From the NCBI RefSeq assembly GCF_001183985.1, contig NZ_LFZW01000001.1:462206-526205 (forward strand): a stretch of 64,000 nt of DNA. The letters run 5' to 3'. Every line of letters begins with the position of its first letter. The first letter of the stretch is position 1. Both the position numbers and the translations under genes were made by a program. This document shows, one piece after another, positions 55,586 through 63,927 of this stretch. A model generated the notes under the pieces. The model saw only the letters and a program-made list of their open reading frames with translations, had not been told where the DNA came from and did no database searches. This stretch comes from Peribacillus loiseleuriae (GTDB lineage Bacteria; Bacillota; Bacilli; Bacillales; DSM-1321).

Positions 55586-56022
55586 TATAGCATTTGAATG
55601 GGAAATGTTGTGTTGTGGCTAAATGAAGTAGGTGTGGTTTTCGTAAAAAGTAATAAAGTATAGGATTTTCATATGCTTTGAGGCTGGGGACTACGGGATG
55701 TAGCTAGCGTTCTGCTTACTAGTTGATGGCGAAATGTTGGCAAATTCCGCCTTCGTGGTTTAATCCCTGATATCTTCGAGCGAAGGATGTGTGAATCTTA
55801 GGTGGTCTTCTTATGCTAAAAGAATCTTTCGCTTTTAAGACAAACAAGAAATAGGGAGAGAAAACAAAAAGGCTCTCCCTATTTCTTGCTTGTCTTATAC
55901 TAGACTTTAGGTTGACCAAGATACTTACGCTGTCTTAAGTGAAAATAAAGTATACGTTTTTTTAATGGTTTTTAGTAACTAACCTTACACCGGTGACAGT
56001 TTTTGTGATAGGAGGTAGCAGT
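55586..56022. other. Leader region of the Ter biosynthetic module
   Basis: This 437-base stretch has no gene. Its main feature is a very long hairpin at 55837-55896, and a small CTTCG-AGCGAAG inverted repeat near 55770. The promoter of the downstream four-gene module should be between the hairpin and 56010 but I could not fix it. Confidence 0.5.
55837..55896. repeat. Very long hairpin upstream of the biosynthetic module
   Basis: Bases 55837-55860 pair with 55873-55896 at 23 of 24 positions; the core AAGAAATAGGGAGAG is perfect. The loop is A-rich (12 bases). No T tract follows on either strand, so it is not a plain terminator. Confidence 0.7.
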
Positions 56023-57219
56023 TTGAAGCATTTTAATTATTTAACAAAGGATCGTGAAGAGAAAACCTTTTATCGAATGCCGATGGAATTTTCTAAAGAC
56101 AGTGAGAAAGAATTGCTGGCACTTACGCTTGGAGCTTGCTTGTATATGCCTGGCACTCGTCCAAATATTTGCGCTGATATAGTTAATCAGAAGCATGATG
56201 GTTTAGTGTCTATGGTCCTTTGTCTTGAAGATGCTGTAAGCGATCATGAAGTGTATCAGGCAGAAATGAATGTAATTGCTCAGCTTCAACAGCTCCATAT
56301 GCAGATTGAATCGGGATTATTTTCAACGGGTGAACTGCCAATCATTTTTATTCGTGTGAGAAATGAAGAGCAAATGAGAAATGTAGCGGAGCATCTTGGT
56401 AGCTCCATACATGTGCTAACTGGCTTTGTTTTTCCAAAATTCACAGCTGAAAATGGGACGGGTTATATTGCGGCTCTTCGTGACTTAAATGAGCAATATA
56501 GCATTCGATTATATGGGATGCCGATTCTTGAATCAGCTGAAGTTATCTATAAGGAATCGAGAATCACTTCATTATTAAGCATAAAGAAGCTGCTTGATGA
56601 ACATTATGATTGCATCTTAAATGTCCGGATGGGAGCAACTGACTTTTGTGGATTATATGGCATAAGAAGAAGTAGTGATTCGACGATTTATGATATTTCG
56701 GTTGTCAGAGATTGTATTGCCGATATCGTGAATGTATTTGGCCGAAGTGAAAAAGAGTATGTTGTGTCGGGGCCTGTATGGGAGTACTTTTATAAAGAGG
56801 AACGAGTACTTAAACCGCAGCTTCGCCAAACTCCTTTTACGAACAGTCTTGGTAAAGAAGGCATATCGATTCGTAAAGAATTCTTAAATGAATATTTGGA
56901 CGGATTGATTCAGGAAATATTGCTGGACAAAAACAATGGACTTACTGGGAAAACTGTCATTCATCCGACCCATATAAAGCCTGTTCACGCGTTTTCCGTT
57001 GTCTCCTATGAAGAATATATGGATGCCATTAGTATATTAGAGGGAATAGGTGGAGAATCGGGTGTGCTGAAAAGTCAATTTTCCAATAAAATGAATGAAA
57101 TGAAGCCCCATTATAATTGGGCAATAAAAATCGTTAGCAAAGCGAAAATATACGGGGTGTATCATGAACAATGCTCATACATTGATTTACTCACAGAGCA
57201 AGAACAGGTCCATATTTAA
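56023..57219 (+). CDS. HpcH/HpaI-CitE-like C-C bond lyase of the Ter module
   Basis: A 398-residue protein of the pyruvate/PEP-aldolase TIM-barrel class related to citrate lyase beta: CLYMPGTRPNI, MVLCLEDAVSDHE (metal-binding Glu/Asp), NVRMGATDFCGLYG and the C-terminal GKTVIHPTHIKPV. It is expected to cleave or form a C-C bond in a predicted nucleoside-like metabolite pathway. TTG 56023 is six bases after GGAGGT, preferred to an upstream GTG. It overlaps the next gene by 56 bases. Confidence 0.85.
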   Translation: MKHFNYLTKDREEKTFYRMPMEFSKDSEKELLALTLGACLYMPGTRPNICADIVNQKHDGLVSMVLCLEDAVSDHEVYQAEMNVIAQLQQLHMQIESGLFSTGELPIIFIRVRNEEQMRNVAEHLGSSIHVLTGFVFPKFTAENGTGYIAALRDLNEQYSIRLYGMPILESAEVIYKESRITSLLSIKKLLDEHYDCILNVRMGATDFCGLYGIRRSSDSTIYDISVVRDCIADIVNVFGRSEKEYVVSGPVWEYFYKEERVLKPQLRQTPFTNSLGKEGISIRKEFLNEYLDGLIQEILLDKNNGLTGKTVIHPTHIKPVHAFSVVSYEEYMDAISILEGIGGESGVLKSQFSNKMNEMKPHYNWAIKIVSKAKIYGVYHEQCSYIDLLTEQEQVHI

Positions 57220-58588
57220 TATATTAGATTCTTTAGCTGTAACAGTTGAGGTAACGGAAGATCCTTATGAACTGCCTTTAGACCATTTCTTCGGAATGGC
57301 TGCCCGAAAGAATAAGAAACGTGGCTTTTTGTTTGTTAGCAAAATTCTGGGCAAGCATATTCCAGTAGCGCCGGTTACATCTTTGTTAAGTGGTGCGTTA
57401 TTAGCGATGCGTTATTTAGAAACGGTACATGACCATCCAATAGAGGGAAGAAAAGCTGCGGTTGAAGCGTTGTTATCAGGAAGTAGGCAAGAAGAAATCT
57501 ATCAATCTCTCATGGATGATCCATTTCCTTTAGCTGAAGAAACACTTTTTATCGGCTTCGCTGAGACTGCGACAGCACTTGGACATAGTGTATTTGATTT
57601 ATTTAATAATGCCCATTATCTTCATACGACAAGAGAGCAAATCGTCGGGCTACAGTCGAGCATAGAATTTGAAGAAGAACACTCTCATGCGACTGAGCAA
57701 GCGTGCTATGGAAATAAAGAACTGTTGCAGAAAGATGGTCCGATCGTACTTGTTGATGATGAAATTACTACAGGAAAAACCGCGTTAAATATTATTGAAT
57801 CCATTCATGCAGCATATCCTCGTCGAGAGTATGTCGTCTTATCTCTTTTGGATTGGCGTTCAGAAGCAAACAAAGAAGCGTACGCGAAATTAGAAGCAAA
57901 GCTGGGAATCCGCATTCGAACCGCAACATTATTGGCAGGTATGATTAAGGTAGATGGAAATCCTGTTGATACGGAAGGTTACTATGAATATACCAATTCC
58001 GATGCTGCAGTTGAAACGGAGATTCACTCTATCAATCTATCAGAATATGAGAACTTTAAACAGATTGATGATGTTGAGTATGTATCTATTAGTAGTGAAG
58101 GACATGTGAATAAAGTTCCTTATTCCGGAATGACAGGACGCTTTAATGGAATATCATCAACGGATCGTCCAAGTATTGATGATTATGCATTTCATGTGGG
58201 AGTGGGTCTTAAGCAAACCCGTTCTGGCGGAAAAACGTTATGTCTAGGGACGGGTGAATTTATGTATCTTCCAATGAAAATCGCTTCATATATGGGTAAG
58301 GATGTCTTTTATCAATCGACGACGAGAAGTCCGATTCATCGAATTGATAAAGAGGGGTATGCTGTGACAAGTGGGTTTGACTTTGTGAATCCGGATGATT
58401 CGGCGATCACAAATTATTTTTACAATATCCCGTACAAAAGCTACCAAGACATCTATCTATTTCTCGAGCGTAAAGTAACAGAGGTTCGCCTGGAATCTTT
58501 ATTAGAAAAAATCAAACAAGTCGGTGCAGAGAGGCTCTTTGTTGTGACCGTGAATTCTCAGCAGAAAGGAGAAAGTCATGCCGATTAA
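57164..58588 (+). CDS. Phosphoribosyltransferase-TRSP domain protein
   Basis: A 474-residue protein with an N-terminal type I phosphoribosyltransferase domain (PRPP loop VLVDDEITTGKTA, about residues 195-207) and a C-terminal TRSP domain (GLKQTRSGGKTLCLGTGEF, YQSTTRSPIH). The TRSP domain is named after such a Thr-Arg-Ser-Pro segment. The family is found in Ter-linked biosynthetic sets and is predicted to put a base-like group on ribose-5-phosphate. It overlaps genes on both sides, so translation is coupled. Confidence 0.88.
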   Translation: MNNAHTLIYSQSKNRSIFNILDSLAVTVEVTEDPYELPLDHFFGMAARKNKKRGFLFVSKILGKHIPVAPVTSLLSGALLAMRYLETVHDHPIEGRKAAVEALLSGSRQEEIYQSLMDDPFPLAEETLFIGFAETATALGHSVFDLFNNAHYLHTTREQIVGLQSSIEFEEEHSHATEQACYGNKELLQKDGPIVLVDDEITTGKTALNIIESIHAAYPRREYVVLSLLDWRSEANKEAYAKLEAKLGIRIRTATLLAGMIKVDGNPVDTEGYYEYTNSDAAVETEIHSINLSEYENFKQIDDVEYVSISSEGHVNKVPYSGMTGRFNGISSTDRPSIDDYAFHVGVGLKQTRSGGKTLCLGTGEFMYLPMKIASYMGKDVFYQSTTRSPIHRIDKEGYAVTSGFDFVNPDDSAITNYFYNIPYKSYQDIYLFLERKVTEVRLESLLEKIKQVGAERLFVVTVNSQQKGESHAD

Positions 58589-59699
58589 ACAAAATTTTCC
58601 GATTACGCCAATGGGCAGTTATCCACCTGAAGATGTGACGTTTTTATTAAAAGATCTAAGTGGAGTCATAGAGGAGCGGGGAACAGAGGAACGGGAAGAA
58701 GCGATTCAATCTGGTGTTCATTACTCTGAAATGTTGCCGATTGAATACAAGCCGACATCTGAATACATGGAAGTGTATCAAAAAGCATTGGGAGAATATG
58801 CTGAAAAACTGGCGGTGGCAATAGGCGTGGTGGCGGAAGAGATTCTTGCAAAGAAGGGGCGGAATTTGATTCTAGTTTCGTTAGCAAGAGCAGGTACTCC
58901 GATTGGCATCCTAATTAAGCGTTATTTGTCATTCGCTTATAACTTGGATGCGCCTCATTACAGTGTTTCTATCATCCGTGGTAAAGGAATTGATGAGCGG
59001 GCGATATGTTACATTAAAGAGAATCATCCAGATAGCCAGATTCAGTTTATTGATGGGTGGACAGGTAAAGGGGCAATTAGTCGTGAATTAACACAAGCTT
59101 GCCAAAACATAAATGACAAGTTTGGTTATCATCTTGATGACGGTCTTGCTGTGTTAGCTGACCCAGGTTATTGTTCTGAAATTTATGGAACGAGAGAGGA
59201 CTTCTTGATACCGAGTGCTTGTCTGAATTCAACTGTTTCAGGTCTTGTAAGCCGTACGGTTCACAATAAAGCATATATTTCTGATCAAGACTTTCACGGT
59301 GCAAAATATTATCGTCATCTTGAAGAGGAAGATGTGTCAAATGAATTTATTGCAACCATCGTGAAAGAGTTTCCTAGGGCTGGACGGGATATTCAAACTC
59401 AGCTTGATAAAATTCGTTCGGAGCACACGACGCCAAATTGGTCAGGGGCGGCTTGTGTGAAAAAGATACAAGTTGATTTTTTAATCGATGATATAAATCA
59501 TGTAAAGCCTGGAGTTGGGGAAACGACTCGTGTTTTATTGCGAAGAGTTCCTTGGAAGATTCTCGTGAAAGACCGACATGACGAGCGATTGAAACATATT
59601 ATCCTACTTGCCAAAGATCGTGGGGTTCCGATTGAAGAGTATAAAGATATGTCATATACGTGCTGCGGACTAATCAAGTCATTGAGGAAGGAACTATGA
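58578..59699 (+). CDS. stiP: StiP-family protein (PRTase-like/PELOTA)
   Basis: A 373-residue protein of the StiP family: LVSLARAGTPIGILIKRYL, a PRPP-type loop QFIDGWTGKGAISREL, then a C-terminal PELOTA-like RNA-binding part (IDDINHVKPGVGETTRVLLR). It is annotated in databases as a tellurite-like stress cysteine protease, but the sequence looks like a PRTase fold with a nucleic-acid-binding domain. Its start overlaps the previous gene by 11 bases, with AAAGGAG before it. Confidence 0.85.
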   Translation: MPIKQNFPITPMGSYPPEDVTFLLKDLSGVIEERGTEEREEAIQSGVHYSEMLPIEYKPTSEYMEVYQKALGEYAEKLAVAIGVVAEEILAKKGRNLILVSLARAGTPIGILIKRYLSFAYNLDAPHYSVSIIRGKGIDERAICYIKENHPDSQIQFIDGWTGKGAISRELTQACQNINDKFGYHLDDGLAVLADPGYCSEIYGTREDFLIPSACLNSTVSGLVSRTVHNKAYISDQDFHGAKYYRHLEEEDVSNEFIATIVKEFPRAGRDIQTQLDKIRSEHTTPNWSGAACVKKIQVDFLIDDINHVKPGVGETTRVLLRRVPWKILVKDRHDERLKHIILLAKDRGVPIEEYKDMSYTCCGLIKSLRKEL

Positions 59700-60511
59700 T
59701 TTTTGCAAGTGATCTGGACCAAACGTTGATTTACTCGATTCGTTCAATGAGGCTTTCACAAGGATGCCCGGTACCCGCGATGCGTGTTGTTGAAAAGCGG
59801 GGCAAACGGGAAATCTCTTATATGACTTTAGCGGCAATTGAATTATTAAAAAGGGTTGCTGACAAGATGATGTTTCTTCCGGTTACAACAAGAACGGTAG
59901 AACAGTTTCGATATATTACTCTATTCCAAGAGGGAATCGTCCCGTCTTTTGCAGTGACTAGTAATGGTGGAAATATTCTTGTTAAAGGCAAAATAGATGA
60001 AGAGTGGCAGAGACTAATTAAAGTGAAGCTGAAAAATGAGGCATTAAACGGAGAAAAGATACTTGAACATTTTAGTGAAATAGCTAACGACGAGTGGGTT
60101 CATTCCCAACATACGGCAGATGGATTGTTTCATTATTGTTTGATTGAGCGTGACTCGGCTCCGTTGGATGAATTGATCCATTTCAAAGAACTAATCGATC
60201 AACAAGGCTGGAAAATGTCTCTGCAAGGTCGTAAGCTTTATTTTGTACCAAAAGCGGTGAATAAATGGGATGCAGTCGCTTATATTAAAGAAAAAAGCAA
60301 TCGAGAATTTGTGGCAGCAGCGGGAGATTCGCTACTTGATCTGCCTATGCTTGAGGTTGCGGACTATGCAATTGCGCCGATCCACGGAGAGTTGAGTGAA
60401 GTCGGGAATCCTGTAGTGAAGGGAACAATCTACCGAACAGAGCAAAAAGGAATCCTAGCAGCTGAAGATATATTGAATCAAGTCTTGCAAATTTATAAAG
60501 AACGTCTATAG
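59696..60511 (+). CDS. HAD-superfamily phosphatase of the Ter module
   Basis: A 271-residue HAD hydrolase: motif I SDLDQTLIY (Asp6/Asp8), motif II PVTTRTVEQF, a Lys before motif IV, and AAGDSLLDLPML. It resembles sucrose-phosphatase-like enzymes and should dephosphorylate the pathway product. ATG 59696 overlaps the stiP stop (ATGA) and follows GAGGAAGGA. Last gene of the four-gene coupled module. Confidence 0.88.
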   Translation: MIFASDLDQTLIYSIRSMRLSQGCPVPAMRVVEKRGKREISYMTLAAIELLKRVADKMMFLPVTTRTVEQFRYITLFQEGIVPSFAVTSNGGNILVKGKIDEEWQRLIKVKLKNEALNGEKILEHFSEIANDEWVHSQHTADGLFHYCLIERDSAPLDELIHFKELIDQQGWKMSLQGRKLYFVPKAVNKWDAVAYIKEKSNREFVAAAGDSLLDLPMLEVADYAIAPIHGELSEVGNPVVKGTIYRTEQKGILAAEDILNQVLQIYKERL

Positions 60512-60525
60512 TTGTTTTGTATAAA

Positions 60526-60611
60526 GTGAAGCTTCCATCAAAGGGGGCTTCTTTACCGCTCTTCTTATTTTTCATGAAAAGTAAGGGGGCATCCTGTTAA
60601 ATCGGGATAAA
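60526..60611 (+). repeat. Dispersed CGGGATAAA-type repeat, copy D
   Basis: It runs from GTGAAGCTTCCATCAAAGGG to GTTAAATCGGGATAAA, with a longer middle than copies A and C. It lies between the HAD gene and the small HTH gene. Confidence 0.6.
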
Positions 60612-60636
60612 ATGCCAATCAAGAAGGTGTTTTCAA

Positions 60637-60879
60637 TTGATCAACCTATTTAAAAAACAACCTAATCTAGATAGCCGAAACATATTAAGCTCTAGTGAAG
60701 CATGCAAAGAATGGGGCATTGACTCTTCGACGTTAAGAAGGAGAATCCATGATTTCCCTCATGGAACCATTCGTAAATTTGGAACATCATGGGTGGTCAC
60801 TCGTGAAGGAATGTATGCGGTATTTGGTGAAAAGAAAACTCAAGCGAGCTTCGACAGCTGGAAATCTGAGTATAAGTAA
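60637..60879 (+). CDS. Small helix-turn-helix protein
   Basis: An 80-residue protein with a MerR/excisionase-like helix-turn-helix (LSSSEACKEWGIDSSTLRRR) and a following wing-like part (HGTIRKFGTSWVVTREGMYAVFG). It may regulate the nearby Ter genes, but it could equally be an unrelated small regulator. The start is a TTG after AAGGTG. A very strong terminator follows. Confidence 0.7.
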   Translation: MINLFKKQPNLDSRNILSSSEACKEWGIDSSTLRRRIHDFPHGTIRKFGTSWVVTREGMYAVFGEKKTQASFDSWKSEYK

Positions 60880-60880
60880 G

Positions 60881-60928
60881 AAAACAAACGGAAGACTCTT
60901 TGGATAGAGTCTTCCGTTTGTTTTTATG
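60881..60928 (+). terminator. Strong terminator after the HTH gene
   Basis: Nineteen-base perfect arms (core CAAACGGAAGACTCT, 60881-60899 with 60906-60924), a six-base loop and a T run. Confidence 0.93.
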
Positions 60929-60950
60929 GTGCCCAGCATGGGCACTTTTT
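60929..60950 (+). terminator. Second terminator hairpin
   Basis: GTGCCCA and TGGGCAC around GCA, then five T residues, directly after the previous terminator. Confidence 0.7.
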
Positions 60951-61015
60951 GCTTTACGTGTTGTCTAGAGTAAGTAGCGTAGTTTTCTAATGACTAATAA
61001 GTTCTTGCTTTTTTG

Positions 61016-62428
61016 TTAAGAAAGAAATTCAGCTGGATCAAGACCGAGTTCTCTACAAACTTCGCTGACAACGCGCTGTTCGTTTGCGTCGAAGTTACCA
61101 TCTGCGTAGCCGATCGCTATGCTATATCTTGCAATAAGGCGAGCGATTTCCGGTTTTGTTCGGACACGGCCTAATGCTTTGAAGGCTTCAGCACGGCCGA
61201 CAATCATATCGCGTTCGATTTTCTGAGTAAAGTTGTTGAATTGTGCGATCACTTTGTTTGTATCGAAGACCCGTAATTCTTCGCTTTGGTTGACAAAATC
61301 AATCATTTGTTGACGCTCAGATGGGTCTAAATGTCCGTCTGCCATTGAAACAAGTGCACAACCGGCAACAATTGCATCAAGTACATCCTGACTTTTATAT
61401 CGAGCGAATAAATTCTGTGCTTTCCGCTTTTGCTGCACGGCCCATTCGGAATAGTCGGTTTGATTCGGTGACCACGAATTGCCGCAACTGTTACAAGTTA
61501 GTTTCAATTGATTTTTTCCAATGAATCCGCCTAGCAATCCGACTGGACCGAGAATTAACCCGCCGACTGCTGCTTTACCAAGTCCGAATCCTTTTTGTCC
61601 AGTTCGAACATTGGTTGAATGGCAACGCGGGCATTGCAGTTCTTCTCCGCCGTATTGCTGTGAGGCTCCACCTCTTTGTGCTTGATTTTGCATAGGAGGT
61701 TGGTAGGTTTGTTGTTGATACGCGGGCTGATTACCATATGTATTGGTATTACCAAATCCCGTCTGTTGATTGCCGAACGCTTGCTGCTGGTGCGGCGAAG
61801 GGATAGGCTGCTGTTGATAAGGTTGTTGAACAATTGGAGGAGGTGCGGGTGCATCATCGACATTCACACCGAAGTTTCTACATAAAGCGGATAAACCGCC
61901 TTGGAAACCACTTGCAATGGCATTGAATTTCCATTCTCCGTTATGCCGATACAATTCTGCTGTTACGATTGCGGTTTCGACTGTGAAGTCTCTTCCGAGT
62001 TCGAACCGTATTAATTCCTCAAACGTTTGTGTGTTAAAAATTCTTACATAAGCATTGGCGACTTGTCCGAAATTTTGCTGCTTCATATGCGCATCATGAA
62101 TTGTGATTGTAAATGCGATACGATGGATCGCCTGCGGTACAAGATTTAAATCAATTTGAATTTGTTCATCATCTTGATGACCTGAACCTGTCCGGTTATC
62201 TCCGCTATATAGAATAGATCCGTTTCCTCCAGAAGGGTTATTGTAGAAAACAAAATCTGCATCGCTCGCTACTTTACCGTTAGCACCAGTTAAAAAGGCT
62301 GATGCATCTAAATCATAGCTAGCCCCAAAATTTCCGACATCCCATCCTAGCCCTACAACGACGTGTTGCAGTCCTGGATGGGTTTTGGTTAAGTCTACTT
62401 TCTGTCCTTTGCTTAGGGTTACGCCCAT
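61016..62428 (-). CDS. TerD-zinc ribbon-TerB fusion protein
   Basis: A 470-residue multidomain protein: TerD domain ([43 protein letters not shown]), a Gln/Pro/Tyr-rich low-complexity linker (about residues 193-270), a Cys4 zinc ribbon (CPRCHSTN and CNSCGNSW) with a Gly-rich hydrophobic segment between its halves, and a C-terminal TerB domain (ALVSMADGHLDPSERQ, IAIGYADGNFDANEQR) with its two acidic motifs. It may link calcium or metal sensing by TerD to TerB assemblies. ATG 62428 fits AAGGAG; GTG 62437 is too close to it. Confidence 0.9.
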   Translation of the reverse strand: MGVTLSKGQKVDLTKTHPGLQHVVVGLGWDVGNFGASYDLDASAFLTGANGKVASDADFVFYNNPSGGNGSILYSGDNRTGSGHQDDEQIQIDLNLVPQAIHRIAFTITIHDAHMKQQNFGQVANAYVRIFNTQTFEELIRFELGRDFTVETAIVTAELYRHNGEWKFNAIASGFQGGLSALCRNFGVNVDDAPAPPPIVQQPYQQQPIPSPHQQQAFGNQQTGFGNTNTYGNQPAYQQQTYQPPMQNQAQRGGASQQYGGEELQCPRCHSTNVRTGQKGFGLGKAAVGGLILGPVGLLGGFIGKNQLKLTCNSCGNSWSPNQTDYSEWAVQQKRKAQNLFARYKSQDVLDAIVAGCALVSMADGHLDPSERQQMIDFVNQSEELRVFDTNKVIAQFNNFTQKIERDMIVGRAEAFKALGRVRTKPEIARLIARYSIAIGYADGNFDANEQRVVSEVCRELGLDPAEFLS

Positions 62429-62570
62429 CGATTCCACGCTCCTTACATGATTATTCTTTTTGAAAAATATTACTATTATCGTACCACAAAAGCCTAGAGG
62501 TGTAATGGATTAATAACCTAATACGCCAAAGGTTGAATTTGTTATCTTGTTTGGAAAAAACAAACTGAAA

Positions 62571-62587
62571 TGTTAGTTAACCTAACA
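62571..62587. promoter_or_regulatory. Upstream TnrA/GlnR box of amt
   Basis: TGTTAGTTAACCTAACA has perfect TGTTAG/CTAACA arms and the 17-base TGTNA-N7-TNACA layout, with two departures from the A/T-rich consensus core. Confidence 0.65.
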
Positions 62588-62614
62588 AATATTTTGAATA
62601 TTTATAAAATTAAG

Positions 62615-62644
62615 TTGACTTTTCGTTAATGTATTTAATATGAT
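62615..62644 (+). promoter_or_regulatory. Promoter of amt
   Basis: TTGACT (62615-62620) and TATGAT (62639-62644) are separated by 18 bases. The upstream TnrA box is centred near -71 and the downstream one near +21 of the expected start. Confidence 0.55.
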
Positions 62645-62662
62645 ATTAAATATAACATTCAA

Positions 62663-62679
62663 TGTTATATATTCTAACA
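62663..62679. promoter_or_regulatory. Downstream TnrA/GlnR box of amt
   Basis: TGTTATATATTCTAACA matches the consensus TGTNANAWWWTMTNACA at every defined position. It lies in the 5' leader just before the ribosome site, where binding would repress. Confidence 0.7.
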
Positions 62680-62699
62680 TTAGTGAAGGGGGAGAAAAA

Positions 62700-63914
62700 A
62701 TGGAATTAGCGGATTCAGTATTTATGTTTGTGGCGACCATGCTTGTCTGGATTATGACTCCAGGAATTGCACTTTTTTACGGAGGCATGGTAAAAAGCAA
62801 AAATGTTTTAAACACTGCCATGCATAGTTATATGCCGCTAGCTGTCATCTCAATCTTATGGGTTACAATCGGCTATTCGCTTTCTTTTTCAGAGGGAAAT
62901 GCTTTCTTTGGGGGTTTAGATTGGATTGGATTGAAAGGGGTTGGGTTTGAGCCTGGACCTTATAGTGATACGATTCCGCACAGTTTGTTCATGTTATTCC
63001 AAATGACATTTGCTGTAATAACCGTTTCTATTATTGCTGGAGGGGTCGCTGAGCGCATGAAATTCTCAGCATTCCTACTGTTCACAATTTTTTGGTCGTT
63101 GCTAGTATACGCTCCACTAGCTCATTGGGTATGGGGCGGTGGGTGGTTAGCTCAGCTTGGAACATTGGATTTCGCAGGTGGTAATGTGGTTCATGTTTCC
63201 TCTGGTGTTACGGGTCTCGTGTTAGCAATTATGCTCGGAAAACGTAAACTGTCAGGTGAAAACTCACCGCATAATCTTCCGCTAACATTCCTAGGTGCGA
63301 CATTATTATGGTTCGGGTGGTACGGCTTTAACGTCGGAAGCGCTCTGACGATTAATGAAGTGGCCATGGTCGTTTTTGTGAACACGGCAGTTGCTGCTTC
63401 AGCTGGCATTCTTGGCTGGCTTGCAATTGAGTATGTGTGCAATAAAAAGCCTACGATGCTTGGTGCATTATCGGGAGCAATCTCCGGGTTAGTTGCGATT
63501 ACACCTGCCTGTGGCTTCGTTACAGTGCCTGCCGCTATTATTATTGGCTTAATTGGTGGAGCTGTCTGTTTCTGGGGTGTTTCTTATTTAAAAGGAAAGC
63601 TTGGCTACGATGATGCACTTGACGCGTTTGGTCTTCATGGAGTAGGTGGCACATGGGGAGGGATTGCAACTGGCTTATTCGCTACAACCTCTGTTAATCC
63701 TGGAGGAGCAAACGGATTGCTGTATGGGGGTATCGGTTTATTTTGGAAACAGCTGATTGCAATCATCGCCACCTACATTTTCGTAGCAGTGCTTACATTT
63801 ATCATTGCTAAAGTGATTAGTTACTTAGTACCGTTACGCGTGAATGAAGAAGATGAAACACTTGGTCTGGATATTTCTTTACATGGAGAAAAGGCATACC
63901 ACGAATCCATTTAA
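62700..63914 (+). CDS. amt: Ammonium transporter (Amt/NrgA)
   Basis: A 404-residue Amt-family channel with eleven helices: FVATMLVWIMTPGIALFYGG, FQMTFAVITVSIIAGGVAER, the pore-lining His in VVHVSSGVTGL, and FGLHGVGGTWGG with the second pore His. It conducts ammonium/ammonia under nitrogen limitation. AAGGGGGAG is five bases before ATG 62700. It is followed at 13 bases by the PII gene, as in nrgAB, and the two TnrA/GlnR boxes fit nitrogen control. Confidence 0.96.
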   Translation: MELADSVFMFVATMLVWIMTPGIALFYGGMVKSKNVLNTAMHSYMPLAVISILWVTIGYSLSFSEGNAFFGGLDWIGLKGVGFEPGPYSDTIPHSLFMLFQMTFAVITVSIIAGGVAERMKFSAFLLFTIFWSLLVYAPLAHWVWGGGWLAQLGTLDFAGGNVVHVSSGVTGLVLAIMLGKRKLSGENSPHNLPLTFLGATLLWFGWYGFNVGSALTINEVAMVVFVNTAVAASAGILGWLAIEYVCNKKPTMLGALSGAISGLVAITPACGFVTVPAAIIIGLIGGAVCFWGVSYLKGKLGYDDALDAFGLHGVGGTWGGIATGLFATTSVNPGGANGLLYGGIGLFWKQLIAIIATYIFVAVLTFIIAKVISYLVPLRVNEEDETLGLDISLHGEKAYHESI

Positions 63915-63927
63915 GTAGGAGGGCTAT

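Noticed and set aside
60637-60879. HTH protein considered as a phage excisionase or repressor
   Set aside because: No other phage genes, integrase or attachment repeats are nearby.
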